A stretch of 64,000 nucleotides of DNA from the NCBI RefSeq assembly GCF_010119935.1, contig NZ_CP048209.1, positions 5,087,001 through 5,151,000 on the forward strand. Reading direction: 5' to 3'. Below, in pieces: positions 18,223 through 27,499 of this stretch. Below the pieces are notes generated by a model, which made no database searches, was not told where the DNA came from, and worked only from the letters and a program-made list of their open reading frames with translations. Position 1 is the stretch's first letter. Each line of letters starts with the position of its first letter. A program made the translations under genes and the position numbers. The stretch is from Paenibacillus lycopersici. GTDB taxonomy: Bacteria; Bacillota; Bacilli; Paenibacillales; Paenibacillaceae.

Positions 18223-19053
18223 CTATCGATGCTTGCCAAGCGGAACGACAAGCGGGGTATGCGAGACCGGGTCGTCGATGATCGTGCATTTCAGGCCGAA
18301 TACCGCCTCCACCAGAGATTCCGTAATCACTTCGCGGGGTTCGCCTTGCGCGATCAGCTCGCCGTTCTTCATCGCGATGATATGCGTCGCGTACCGGGCG
18401 GCATGATTCAGGTCATGCAAAACCGCGACAATCGTGCGCCCCTGCTCGTTCAAGTCCTTGAACAGCTCGAGCAGCTCGATTTGATGGGCGATGTCCAGAT
18501 ACGTCGTCGGCTCGTCCAAGAGCAGCAGCGGGGTTTGCTGCGCGAGCGCCATGGCGACCCAGACGCGCTGCCGCTGTCCCCCGGACAGCTCGTCGACGAA
18601 CCGGTGCGAGAGCCCGCTCGTATCGGTCAGCCGCATCGCGGTCGCGACCGCCTCCTCGTCTTCGTCGGTCCACTGCCGAATGAAGCTCTGGAACGGATAG
18701 CGGCCGTGCGCGACCAGATTGGCCACGGTAATGCCTTCCGGAGCCGTCGACGACTGCGGCAGCAGCCCGATTCTGCGCGCCACTTCCTTGGACTTGTACG
18801 TCGCGATCCCTTTCCCGTCCAAGAGCACCTGTCCCGCGGAGGGCTTGATCAGCTTCGACAGCGTGCGGAGCAGCGTCGACTTGCCGCATGCATTCGGTCC
18901 GACGATAACCGTATACGAACCGTCGGGGATGCTCACGGACAAGTTGCGGGATATGACCCGATCCTCGTAGTTAATCGTTATATCTTCCGTCCAAAGCCGC
19001 GATTCCGTTACTGGCAAGGCCGCATGCCGGACGTCTGCCGCCGTTATCTTCAT
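18223..19053 (-). CDS. Iron(III)-siderophore ABC transporter ATPase (FecE/FhuC/YusV-like)
   Basis: A 276-residue cytoplasmic ATPase. Walker A is GPNACGKST (near residue 52), the ABC signature is LSGGQRQRVW, and Walker B is LLLLDEPTTYLD. It is the last gene of the binding-protein/permease/permease/ATPase set and would power siderophore uptake. The ribosome site is weak and lies 82 bp past the second permease, so expression may rely on the shared transcript. About 20 extra residues precede the usual family start. Confidence 0.92.
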   Translation of the reverse strand: MKITAADVRHAALPVTESRLWTEDITINYEDRVISRNLSVSIPDGSYTVIVGPNACGKSTLLRTLSKLIKPSAGQVLLDGKGIATYKSKEVARRIGLLPQSSTAPEGITVANLVAHGRYPFQSFIRQWTDEDEEAVATAMRLTDTSGLSHRFVDELSGGQRQRVWVAMALAQQTPLLLLDEPTTYLDIAHQIELLELFKDLNEQGRTIVAVLHDLNHAARYATHIIAMKNGELIAQGEPREVITESLVEAVFGLKCTIIDDPVSHTPLVVPLGKHR

Positions 19054-19135
19054 CCTCGTTCAACTACTTTCCGTCTCCATATCGAAATGCAAGCGGCCTG
19101 GCCGGCCGGGTGTGCGAACGTTCTGCCGTGCCGCG

Positions 19136-20182
19136 TCAAGCTGCCGACCGCGCCTGCCGGAACAGCACGCTCACGAGGTACAAGCCGCCAAGCGACAGCG
19201 TGACCACGCCCACGGGAAGCAACGTCCCGGGCACCATCCGCTGCGCCGCGATGTCGGCGCTTAGCAGCAGGAATGCGCCCATCGCCGCCGACGGCGCCAA
19301 GCTCTGCGTCGACTTCGTCAGCTTGAGCGCAACCTGCGGCGCCGCCAGCGCCACGAAGCTGACCGGCCCCATGACCGCCGTCGGCGCCGCCGTCAGCACG
19401 ACGGCGATGGCAATGAGCGCGATGCGCGAACGCTCCACGCGGATGCCGTGCGCCTTGGCCGCGTCTTCGCCCAGCTCCATTGCCCGCAGGGGCCTGCCCA
19501 TGACCGCGGCGGCGAACAGCAGCGCCGCGACGGCCAGCATGGCCGGAACCGACTGCGCCCAGCCGATTCCGTTCAACGAGCCGACGCCCCACGCCGCTGC
19601 CGTCATTGCGACTTCCGCTTTGCTGCGCAGCAGCAGCACCGCGTTCAGGCTGCTCAAGATCGTCGACGCCGCCACGCCGACAATGATCAGGCGGAAGCCT
19701 TGCGTGCCTTTGCGGAACGCCAGCAAATAAATCAGCATGGCGGTTGCGAGCCCGCCGATCATCGCCCCTGCCGCAATGCCGATGAACGACGTCGAGCCGG
19801 CAATGAGCATCGCGATCAGCGCGCCCGTGTACGAACCCGACGTAAACCCGATGATATCGGGCGAGCCCAGCGGGTTGCGCGTGAGCGACTGAAAGATCGT
19901 GCCGCTTACCGCCAATCCCGCGCCGAATACGATTGCCGCCAGCACGCGGGGCAGCCGCCAATCGACGACAATCGTCCTCGTCAGCTTGGCTGCATCGCCG
20001 CTTAACGCGGCGAATACCTCATGCACGCTTAAGCGCATCGTCCCGATCATCAGCCCGAAGATGGCGAGCGCCAGCGTCGCGCCCAGGAGAATGAGCGTTA
20101 CCGCAAGGCTCCTGACGTCGACGCGCAGATGGAAAGGCCCCCTGATCCGTATGTATCGCCTGCCGTAATGAATGGGAGGCAT
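19136..20182 (-). CDS. Iron-siderophore ABC transporter permease, FecCD family
   Basis: A 348-residue multi-pass permease. Family hallmarks are the WRLPRVLAAIVFGAGLAVSG stretch, SLTRNPLGSPDIIGFTSGSY, and the cytoplasmic coupling stretch MGPVSFVALAAPQ. A ribosome site AAGGAG precedes the ATG. It forms the heterodimeric membrane channel with the permease encoded just upstream (20247-21311). Confidence 0.93.
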   Translation of the reverse strand: MPPIHYGRRYIRIRGPFHLRVDVRSLAVTLILLGATLALAIFGLMIGTMRLSVHEVFAALSGDAAKLTRTIVVDWRLPRVLAAIVFGAGLAVSGTIFQSLTRNPLGSPDIIGFTSGSYTGALIAMLIAGSTSFIGIAAGAMIGGLATAMLIYLLAFRKGTQGFRLIIVGVAASTILSSLNAVLLLRSKAEVAMTAAAWGVGSLNGIGWAQSVPAMLAVAALLFAAAVMGRPLRAMELGEDAAKAHGIRVERSRIALIAIAVVLTAAPTAVMGPVSFVALAAPQVALKLTKSTQSLAPSAAMGAFLLLSADIAAQRMVPGTLLPVGVVTLSLGGLYLVSVLFRQARSAA

Positions 20183-20246
20183 CTTAATTCACTCCTTCTT
20201 GCCGTTAAGCGGTTAAGCGCAGCCGTGTCCCTTAGGCGGCCGCGGT

Positions 20247-21311
20247 TCAAAGCTTGCTTGCCGAACGCCGCCGTACGAGGACGATGAGAATCGGAGCGCC
20301 GATGAAACCCATAACGATGCCGACCGGTACTTCCGTCGGGGAAATGACAACCCTGCCGACGATATCGGCGACCAGCAGCAGCAAGGGAGCGACCGCCATC
20401 GAATACAGGAAGATCCAAGGCTGGCTTGGGCCGACGAACCAGCGCACGCAGTGGGGCACCATCAAGCCGAGGAAACCGATCGGCCCCGCGATCGCCGTCG
20501 CGCCTCCCGCTAGAAGCGTAATCGCGATCATGCCGATCCCGCGGATCAGCATGACGTTGACGCCCAATGACGAAGCGCGGTCCTCTCCGAACGCGATGGC
20601 GTTAAGCGCCGGCGCGATCGCCAAGGCCAATATCGCGCCTGCGACGAGCAGCGGCAGCACGAACCGGAGATCGCCCGGGTTCGTGCGCGCCAGCGTTCCG
20701 ACGGTCCAGTTCAGCATACGCTCGAACGCCTTGGTATTCAAGAGCGTCATCGCCGTCGTGATTCCGCTTAAGGCCGCGCCGAGGGCGACGCCCGCCAGCG
20801 TCAGCTGAACGGGGGTGGGCGATTTCTTGCCCGCGCCCCCGCCTATGATGTAGACGATCACCGTCGCGGCCATAGCCCCGACAAGGGCGAAACCGACATA
20901 ACCGGACAAGGAGCCGACCGAGAACACGCCGACCCCCACAGCAACAGCAAAGGCCGCCCCTGCACTCACGCCAAGAATGCCGGGGTCAGCCAATGGATTT
21001 CGCGTTAATGCCTGGATGAGCGCCCCCGATAATCCGAATGCCGGACCGACCGCGAGCGCAAGCAGCGTGCGGGGCAGCCGGGAATCCAGAATGACCCGGT
21101 GCTCGTAGCTGTCGTTATTGGAGAAGAGCGCCAGCCATACGGTTTCCGGAGAAAGCCGTTTGGCTCCGATCATCAGGCTCAGGCACATCGCAGCCGCAAG
21201 CAGGACGAGCGCGACGATGAAACCCGTTAACCGCTTGGACCGCAAGGAAGCGATAGTCCACGCTTGTCCGCTATCGTTCTTGGGCTGCTTGGCCAAAGTC
21301 ACTGCGTTCAC
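20247..21311 (-). CDS. Iron-siderophore ABC transporter permease, FecCD family
   Basis: A 354-residue permease with SRLPRTLLALAVGPAFGLSG, ALTRNPLADPGILGVSAGA and AGPIGFLGLMVPH, all FecCD hallmarks. The GTG start overlaps the stop codon of the binding-protein gene as GTGA, a typical translational-coupling arrangement. A second GTG four codons later has a better-placed GGAG, so the exact start is uncertain by four residues. Confidence 0.92.
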   Translation of the reverse strand: MNAVTLAKQPKNDSGQAWTIASLRSKRLTGFIVALVLLAAAMCLSLMIGAKRLSPETVWLALFSNNDSYEHRVILDSRLPRTLLALAVGPAFGLSGALIQALTRNPLADPGILGVSAGAAFAVAVGVGVFSVGSLSGYVGFALVGAMAATVIVYIIGGGAGKKSPTPVQLTLAGVALGAALSGITTAMTLLNTKAFERMLNWTVGTLARTNPGDLRFVLPLLVAGAILALAIAPALNAIAFGEDRASSLGVNVMLIRGIGMIAITLLAGGATAIAGPIGFLGLMVPHCVRWFVGPSQPWIFLYSMAVAPLLLLVADIVGRVVISPTEVPVGIVMGFIGAPILIVLVRRRSASKL

Positions 21312-22363
21312 GCTCCAGCTTTAATAAGTGGTTTGATTTGAGCCGGCAGATGTTCGATCGTCCACAGCAAGGACGGAATCGTGCCCGTCGAGAAGGCGTT
21401 GGCCGTATCCGCATCAAGAATAATCGAGCGTCCGTCAACGACGGAAGGAATCTTCTGGAACAGCTTATTGTTCGTGATTTCTTTCGGATCGACCCAGATC
21501 GGCATAACGACCGTCACGTCGGCATCCAAGAGGTCGAGCTGCTCGTCCGACACCTTCACGTAGAAATTGCCGTTCGCCAGCTTCTCGACCGCTTCTTTAT
21601 TCGTGAAACCGAGCCGCGTCATGAAGTCGACGCGCGCGTCGCCCTTCACGTATGCGCCGAAGCCGTCGGAGGAATACGCGCCTACGACAATGTTCTTGCC
21701 GGCGAATTCCGGATTGTCCTGGGCCGCTTTCGCGAAAGCGTCATCCACTTGTTTCAACAGGGCTTTGCCTTCATCTTCCTTGCCCAGCGCTTTAGCGATC
21801 ATATCCACTTGCTCGTTCGTTGTCGTCAGGTAATTATCGCCATCGGCGGGAACGCCGACCGTCGTCGCGATCTCGGAGAGGCGCTTGTAGCGCTCTTCGT
21901 CGCCGGACGATTTGGTGTCGAGAATCAGATCCGGTTTAAGCGAAGCGATTTTCTCATAATCAAGCTCCATCGTGCCGAGAATCGTCGGCGCTGTTTTGTA
22001 GGCGCCTTTCAACCACGGACCTACGCCTTCGCCGCCGAAAGCAAGCCAATCGCTGGCGCCGACAGGCTCCACGCCGAGGCTGAGCGCCGTCTCCGCATCG
22101 CCCCAGCCGAGCGCCACGACGCGCTTAGGCTCTTCGGTAATCTTCACTTGGCCGAATTTGGTATCGATCGTCGCGTTGAACGACGTGTCCGCCGCGCCAT
22201 TCGCTGCGGCATTCGTATTGGTAGTAATAGAATTAGAATTCCCTGTCGTTTCCTGGTTATTCCCGCCATTATTATTGGAGGAACATCCCATCAGCCCGAT
22301 CGCGACCGCTGCGACGATGGTTACGCTTCCGATCCATTTTGGAAATTTGATGCTTCTTAACAT
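21308..22363 (-). CDS. Iron-siderophore-binding lipoprotein (FepB/FeuA-like)
   Basis: A 351-residue extracellular lipoprotein. The signal sequence ends in the lipobox LMGC near residue 26, followed by an Asn/Gly/Thr-rich flexible linker typical of Gram-positive binding proteins. The binding domain begins near residue 64 and shows PKRVVALGWGDAETALSLGV. It is the first gene of the four-gene operon. AAGGGG precedes the ATG, and a Fur box lies about 50 bp upstream. It captures a ferric siderophore for the two FecCD permeases. Confidence 0.92.
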   Translation of the reverse strand: MLRSIKFPKWIGSVTIVAAVAIGLMGCSSNNNGGNNQETTGNSNSITTNTNAAANGAADTSFNATIDTKFGQVKITEEPKRVVALGWGDAETALSLGVEPVGASDWLAFGGEGVGPWLKGAYKTAPTILGTMELDYEKIASLKPDLILDTKSSGDEERYKRLSEIATTVGVPADGDNYLTTTNEQVDMIAKALGKEDEGKALLKQVDDAFAKAAQDNPEFAGKNIVVGAYSSDGFGAYVKGDARVDFMTRLGFTNKEAVEKLANGNFYVKVSDEQLDLLDADVTVVMPIWVDPKEITNNKLFQKIPSVVDGRSIILDADTANAFSTGTIPSLLWTIEHLPAQIKPLIKAGA

Positions 22364-22413
22364 GCTTCTGATCCCCTTTTCCGTCCATCCAAATGTGCTT
22401 CACTTGGGTGCAA

Positions 22414-22436
22414 TTGATAATCATTCTCGTTAATCA
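22414..22436 (-). promoter_or_regulatory. Fur box upstream of the siderophore importer
   Basis: Read on the minus strand, CGAGAATGATTATCA is close to the Bacillus 7-1-7 Fur consensus TGATAATGATTATCA. It lies about 50 bp before the lipoprotein start, so iron repression of the operon is expected. Confidence 0.8.
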
Positions 22437-22640
22437 TATTAAGGAATTCCACTAGCCATGTCAAGCCGCCAGGACGAACTAACTATGTCCTTTTATTGAC
22501 AAAGCCGGGCTGCTTCGCGAAACGAGCGATCAGGAATGCCGGGAGGCCGGCCGGGAATTGACAGCGGCAATCCGTGCCGGCTTCTGTATCCCTCCGGAAT
22601 AAGCGAATGCCTTGCGGTTTGCGCTGTCAGCTGTTTATAC

Positions 22641-23275
22641 CGTGGAAGGCAGCAAAGTCGGGAAAGCTGCTTTCAGGGCAGGATTTCGGGGCCGTGGAAG
22701 GCAGAATGGGTGGGAAAGCTGCTTTTTGAGCAGGATTTCGGGGCTGTGGAAGACAGAATGGGTGGGAAAGTTGCTTTTTGAGCAGGATTTCGGGGCTGTG
22801 GAAGGCAGAATGGGTGGGAAAGTTGCTGTTTGAGCAGGATTTCGGGGCTGTGGAAGGCAGAATGGGTGGGAAAGCTGCTTTTTGAGCAGGATTTCGGGGC
22901 TGTGGAAGGCAGAATGGGTGGGAAAGTTGCTTTTTGAGCAGGATTTCGGGGCCGCGGAAGGCAGAATGGGTGGGAAAGTTGCTTTTTGAGCAGGAATTCA
23001 GGGCCGCGAAAGGCAGAATGGGTGGGAAAGTTGCTTTTTGAGCAGGAATTCAAGGCCGTGGAAGGCAGAATGGGTGGGAAAGTTGCTTTTTGAGCAGGAA
23101 TTCCCGTCTGCTGCGCTCCAATGGCCGGGAAAAGCTCCCTTTGAGAAGGATTTCCGGAACGCGGCGCCTGAATGGCCGGGAAAAGCTCCCTTCGGGTAGG
23201 ATTTCCGGAACATGGCGCCTGAATTTCCGGGACCGTAGCAATATTGGGAGGTTGCTTTTTGGGCGCCTAAGCCTG
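22641..23275. repeat. 52-bp tandem repeat array A
   Basis: The string CAGAATGGGTGGGAAAG recurs at exactly 52-bp steps (22702, 22754, 22806, 22858, 22910, 22962, 23014, 23066), with one degenerate unit before and about three degenerate units after. Each unit contains AAAGTTGCT (or AAAGCTGCT), TTTTTG and GAGCAGGA, giving only a 4-bp TGCT/AGCA stem. It lies in the gap between the phospholipase D gene end and the siderophore operon promoter. Frames open through it are a by-product of the repetition. Nothing else was seen in the stretch 22441-23327. Confidence 0.95.
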
Positions 23276-23327
23276 AGCTTGAAGCTTGAGCCTCAAGCTC
23301 ACGGCTTAAGCTCGCGGCTTAAATCGG

Positions 23328-24659
23328 CTAGCAAGGCAGTTGAGAGAAGGCAAGCCCCTGCCAGCTGCCGCCGCCGGCAACGTCAAGCCGGCGATTGCTT
23401 CTGGCAATCGCGCCGAAGCGCCGAAGCGCGGCAAGATCGTCCATCCCGGACACATCCTCGTCCAGATGCTCGCGGAGCAGCTCGTCCAGCAGCGCGCGAG
23501 CCGACTTCGCGTCCCAGAACGCCGCGTTCATCTCGCAATTGCCGAATAACGAGTATCGATGCAGGTTGCAGGAGCCGACGGTGCCCCATTCGCCATCGAC
23601 GATCATTACTTTGGCGTGCACCCATACCGGGCAGCGCCTGCCTGCTTCGTTCAATCCGGCGATCCCCGCGAGCGTAAACCGATCGAAAGCCGCCAGATGC
23701 AGCAAGGGCGCATGCGACTGCGCGTCCGCAGGCATAAGAACGACGACTTCCACGCCCCGCCGCAGCGCCCGATGCAAGCATTCGACGATTTCCGCGACGG
23801 CCACATACTGGTTCTCGATATAAATCGAACGGCGGGCAGCGTCTATCGCCGCACAGTACAGCTCGAAATTCGAGCGTTCGCCCTCGCCGATCGGATAGTC
23901 GGATCCTTGCGTCGCGGCATGTCCGTTCGCTAACCGGCCGCTATGGATCGTCCGTTGGATTTGAACGGGGATGCTTCCTCGCTGCCGGGGAATTACCGTC
24001 GGAAACGGAAGATCGTCCCCGCTTCCCTCGCCCCATCGTCCATCCGGCAGCCCGCGCTCGCTGGTTTCGTTCCATCGCTGAACGAAGTTATGATGCACGT
24101 CGACCGCGGAAGGTCCGGCAAGCTCGATATATACATCATGATTCTGGCCTTCGCCTCGATGACCCGGCGCGACTACGGAATGGGGATTGAGATTGATCCC
24201 CCCGATAAAGGCAATCTCCGAATCGGCGCCGGCATCGATAAGCCAGCTCTTCTGATGCTGGCAATACCCCGGCTCGGCACGATCCCAGCGGATCCGAATG
24301 TCGGATCGGCTTTGCCGCAGCCCCTCGAAATGCTCGGGCGCTCCCCAGAACGCATTCGTCTTCAGCTGTTCGGTTTCGGGATCGGGCCGCCAGAATATAA
24401 CCCGCACGTCGATGCCCCTCTCGGCGGCGCGGTGAAGGACGTCGAGCGGCGTGCCTCTTCCGTCAGGCATCCGGCATGACGCCCACATGAACGTCACCGT
24501 CACCCACACGCTGCGGCGCGCATGCTCGACCGCCTCGCATATGCGGCGAAATGCGGGCTCTCCGTCAATGAGCGGACGCAGCGCGTTGCCGGAGCGAACC
24601 GGGTAGGAAGCCTTGGAGGCGCTAGGAATCGCGATGTCGTTCATATTCAAATTGCCCAT
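23328..24659 (-). CDS. Phospholipase D / cardiolipin synthase-like protein
   Basis: About 443 residues with two HKD motifs: HQKSWLID near residue 155 and HAKVMIVD near residue 345, each followed by the family's Gly/Asn signature (GGINLN; GSCNLHRYS). Two HKD motifs in one chain form the active site of cardiolipin synthases and related phosphatidyltransferases. No N-terminal membrane segments are seen, unlike typical Cls, so it may be a soluble or peripheral enzyme. The ATG at 24659 lies 11 bases after GGAGG. It follows the VOC gene by 22 bp. Confidence 0.85.
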   Translation of the reverse strand: MGNLNMNDIAIPSASKASYPVRSGNALRPLIDGEPAFRRICEAVEHARRSVWVTVTFMWASCRMPDGRGTPLDVLHRAAERGIDVRVIFWRPDPETEQLKTNAFWGAPEHFEGLRQSRSDIRIRWDRAEPGYCQHQKSWLIDAGADSEIAFIGGINLNPHSVVAPGHRGEGQNHDVYIELAGPSAVDVHHNFVQRWNETSERGLPDGRWGEGSGDDLPFPTVIPRQRGSIPVQIQRTIHSGRLANGHAATQGSDYPIGEGERSNFELYCAAIDAARRSIYIENQYVAVAEIVECLHRALRRGVEVVVLMPADAQSHAPLLHLAAFDRFTLAGIAGLNEAGRRCPVWVHAKVMIVDGEWGTVGSCNLHRYSLFGNCEMNAAFWDAKSARALLDELLREHLDEDVSGMDDLAALRRFGAIARSNRRLDVAGGGSWQGLAFSQLPC

Positions 24660-24681
24660 CAAGGCATTCGCCTCCGCCTCC

Positions 24682-25041
24682 TCATGACTGCCCGTTCTTC
24701 TCCCATAGCTCGATCAGCCGACCGTCAGGATCCCTGATCCAAACGAAATTTCCGTATTCGCTGCTTTCTTGCGCCTTCGCAAGCGGTACGCCGACTTGTT
24801 CAAGATGCTTCAGCGTCTCGTCCATGCGTTCGACTTGAAAGTTCAACATTACCTGCTGATCGGCAGGGAAATAGCCGTTCTCCTCGCCGAACAGGGAGAA
24901 AATCGTCTCGCCGCCCGATTGCGGTTTGATGATGGCCCCATTCCAATCATTTATGTCGAGCTTCAACGCTTCGTTGTACCACTTCTTGGTAACCTCAAGA
25001 TCCTTCGTTCGCCAAAATACGCCTCCGAGACCTTTGATCAT
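24682..25041 (-). CDS. VOC-superfamily (glyoxalase/bleomycin-resistance-like) protein
   Basis: A 119-residue single-module protein of the vicinal oxygen chelate fold. Typical stretches are GVFWRTKDLEVTKKWYNEAL at the start and GNFVWIRDPDGRLIELWEKN at the end, the latter with the usual C-terminal metal-ligand Glu. AGGAG lies nine bases before the ATG. It lies between the alcohol dehydrogenase and phospholipase D genes, on the same strand with small gaps. The substrate is unknown. Confidence 0.88.
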   Translation of the reverse strand: MIKGLGGVFWRTKDLEVTKKWYNEALKLDINDWNGAIIKPQSGGETIFSLFGEENGYFPADQQVMLNFQVERMDETLKHLEQVGVPLAKAQESSEYGNFVWIRDPDGRLIELWEKNGQS

Positions 25042-25088
25042 CGCGCATAACTCCTGTCTGTCATCGAATGTATGAATCGTTCCTTATC

Positions 25089-26111
25089 CTAATCGTTCAC
25101 CATGACCATCTTGATCGCGGAACCGCGATCGTCATGCATCGCCTTCATCGCGTCCGGGAACGCGTCCAACGCGAACGTATGCGAGATCAGCGCCTCGCCG
25201 TCGACGGCGCCCGACTTCAGCAGCTCGATGCATTTCGGGAAGAACAGCGCCGGCGTCGCGTGGGAGCCCCGAAGCTGCAGCTTCTTGAAATGAAACTCGT
25301 TCGCGTCGAACGCAATATTCGCGCCGGCGCCGTATTCGATACCGATGAAGCCGATCACGCCGCCGGTCCTTGCCGCCTTGAACGCCGACGGAATCGTCGA
25401 CGGGGGCGCCGAGACGAGCACCCGGTCCACCCCGCCGCGGTCGAAGGCGTACGTCTCGAGCGGCGTCTTGTCCGTATAGATGATTTCGTCCGCCCCGAAC
25501 GCGAGCGCGGTCTCGATGCGCTTGACCGAGTGGGACCGGGCCGCCGCGTAGATTTTGCGCGCGCCCCGAAGCTTCGCGAGGCGAAGCGCCATCAGGCCGA
25601 TCGGACCGAGGCCCAGTACGAGCACGTCGTCGCCCATGCGGATGTCGACCGTCTCCGTCAGGTCCATCGCGACGCCGAGCGGCTCCGCGAGCGACGCGAC
25701 CGCGAAGGACAGCCCTTCGAACGGCACGACGACCTCCTTCGGCGCGACGACGTACTCGGCGAAGCCCATCGAGAAGTTCCGGCCCCAGAAGCTCGGTCCC
25801 TTGTTGCACAGATCGTAGCGGCCGTCCCGGCACCATTCGCATGTCCGGCAGAACGTGCTCGTCTCCAGCGTCACCGAGGCGCCTTCCGCGACATGATCGA
25901 CGCGCGCGCCTTTGCGGACAACGACGCCCGCGATTTCATGGCCGATCGCTTCCCAATCGGCCGCGGCCGATTTCACGCTCGTCATGTCCGTCCCGCAAAT
26001 GCCGCACGCTTTGACCCGGATCAGCACCTCGTCCTCGCCGATCTCCCCCAGCTCGCCTTCGCGCAGCTCGAACTGAAACGGCGCCTTGGCGTACCACGCT
26101 TTCGTTCTCAT
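25089..26111 (-). CDS. Zinc-dependent medium-chain alcohol/polyol dehydrogenase
   Basis: A 340-residue enzyme of the threonine/sorbitol dehydrogenase branch. Catalytic zinc ligands are in GICGTD and IGHE; the structural zinc site has four cysteines in FCRTCEWCRDGRYDLC; the nucleotide-binding motif is LGLGPIGLMAL. The start at 26111 has GGGGAGG close upstream, although the frame opens ten codons earlier. A TATAAT box lies at 26168-26163, giving it its own likely promoter. The substrate is probably a polyol or secondary alcohol; not resolved. Confidence 0.9.
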   Translation of the reverse strand: MRTKAWYAKAPFQFELREGELGEIGEDEVLIRVKACGICGTDMTSVKSAAADWEAIGHEIAGVVVRKGARVDHVAEGASVTLETSTFCRTCEWCRDGRYDLCNKGPSFWGRNFSMGFAEYVVAPKEVVVPFEGLSFAVASLAEPLGVAMDLTETVDIRMGDDVLVLGLGPIGLMALRLAKLRGARKIYAAARSHSVKRIETALAFGADEIIYTDKTPLETYAFDRGGVDRVLVSAPPSTIPSAFKAARTGGVIGFIGIEYGAGANIAFDANEFHFKKLQLRGSHATPALFFPKCIELLKSGAVDGEALISHTFALDAFPDAMKAMHDDRGSAIKMVMVND

Positions 26112-26282
26112 TCCGTAACCTCCCCGACAATCCGTATTCATTCATGTCCATTCGACAACTCCATTATAAGCGTTCGCGGCGGAACGGACAGTCCGTTATC
26201 GCGCCAAAGCCTGCCGTTCCGTCACCGCGCGGCTTTGCCCTCGCTCTGCCGGCTTCGCCGGGCGGCTGGACAAGATTCATCA

Positions 26283-27095
26283 TTATTTGCCGTCCAAGAG
26301 AAACGCCGAGAGCTCCGCCGCAATGCGTTTGGCCTGAAGCTGCTTCGTGTGGCCGAGTCCCTTCTTGCTTACGAGCTGCGCTCGCGGCAGTACCTGGGCC
26401 AGCGCTTGCGCGGCCCGCCGCAGCGAGACTGGACTTTCCGTTCCTTCAAGCACCAGCGCCGGCATGCGAACGCCGCTCCACTGATCGGCAGGGAGCGGTT
26501 GTCCAGACATATATACATCGAGCAATGCCGCATCGTACGGGAGCGTGTGGGCCACCGCCATCAGGCTGGACCATGCCCCCGGCATCAACCGCATCATCAA
26601 GACAACGAAGGAAGGCGCCCCCATCCCCTTGGTCATGAAATAGTTGACGGCTTCGGCCCGGCGATTGTCCGCAATCAGCGCCGTGACATGCCGGAGCAGC
26701 TCTCGCGGCGGCTGATGGCCCGACGCATCTACGACGAACGGCGGCTCGTGCAGCGCTAATTTCGTAATATTCGCCCCGCTCGCCGCTGCCTTCAGGGCAA
26801 GAACGGCGCCGGAAGACAATCCCCATACATGCGCCGAACCGCCTGCTTCGTCGATCAACGCGCGAAGATCTTCGATCTCCCGCGCGATGGCATAGGGCTG
26901 CTTGTCTTCGCTGTCGCCGCGGCCGCGGCGGTCGTAATTGAAGACCGTGAACCGCTCCGACAACTGGGCGGCCAGCTTCGTCATGCCCGGGAATTTCCGG
27001 TAGCTGAACGCCCCTCCGACCAAGATGAGCGCCGGTCCTTGACCGGATTTATCATAGGCAAGCCTGGTGCCGTCTTTCGATATTACCGTGTTCAT
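26283..27095 (-). CDS. Alpha/beta-fold hydrolase
   Basis: A 270-residue hydrolase. The oxyanion region is ILVGGAFSYR, the nucleophile elbow GLSSG lies near residue 95, and the catalytic His is in KKGLGHTKQ near the C terminus. The acid of the triad, usually Asp after beta-7, seems to be in LVLEGTESPVS and may be Glu. GGGGGAACGGAT precedes the ATG at 27095. It is the last gene of an operon with an ECF42 sigma factor, its DGPF partner and a DUF1801 protein, so it is probably induced with them. The substrate is unknown. Confidence 0.88.
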   Translation of the reverse strand: MNTVISKDGTRLAYDKSGQGPALILVGGAFSYRKFPGMTKLAAQLSERFTVFNYDRRGRGDSEDKQPYAIAREIEDLRALIDEAGGSAHVWGLSSGAVLALKAAASGANITKLALHEPPFVVDASGHQPPRELLRHVTALIADNRRAEAVNYFMTKGMGAPSFVVLMMRLMPGAWSSLMAVAHTLPYDAALLDVYMSGQPLPADQWSGVRMPALVLEGTESPVSLRRAAQALAQVLPRAQLVSKKGLGHTKQLQAKRIAAELSAFLLDGK

Positions 27096-27127
27096 ATCCG
27101 TTCCCCCTTTGGATGACGGTTGGCGTC

Positions 27128-27469
27128 CTACAGCGTGCTGGAGGCTTGTTTCACCCATTCGGTTAGCTGGCCGCCATCCATGGGCTGGCCGCTGCGAAAC
27201 TTGACCGTCTGGCGTTCCGGCGGGCCGTCGAACATCCCTTCGGGCAGCTCGAGCCCGGCCGCGTTGAAGATCGTGAAGCTGACCGCGTCCTTGGATGTCG
27301 AGATCACCGCGGCGTATTTCTTGTTGACTAGAAAATGCGGCTTATTGTACTGCATGCGCTCTTGAACGCCGGGAATGGCATGATGGACGACCTGGCGCAA
27401 ATCGCGGCAAAGCCGGCCCTGCCACGGCTCTTTGACTTTCTCGATGAAATCGGTAACCTCTTGGTTCAT
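27128..27469 (-). CDS. DUF1801 (YdhG-like) protein
   Basis: About 113 residues with the family's typical MQYNKPHFLVNKKYAAVIS stretch in the middle. No catalytic function is established for the family. GAGAGGGG precedes the ATG at 27469. It lies 30 bp after the ECF sigma gene and 32 bp before the hydrolase, so it is an operon member. Confidence 0.8.
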   Translation of the reverse strand: MNQEVTDFIEKVKEPWQGRLCRDLRQVVHHAIPGVQERMQYNKPHFLVNKKYAAVISTSKDAVSFTIFNAAGLELPEGMFDGPPERQTVKFRSGQPMDGGQLTEWVKQASSTL

Positions 27470-27499
27470 TGGATGGTCCCCTCTCGTATCCATGCGTGT

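Noticed and set aside
22641..23275. Array A, and by extension arrays B-D, as CRISPR arrays.
   Set aside because: The whole 51-53-bp unit is repeated; there are no unique spacers between constant repeats, and no cas genes in the window.
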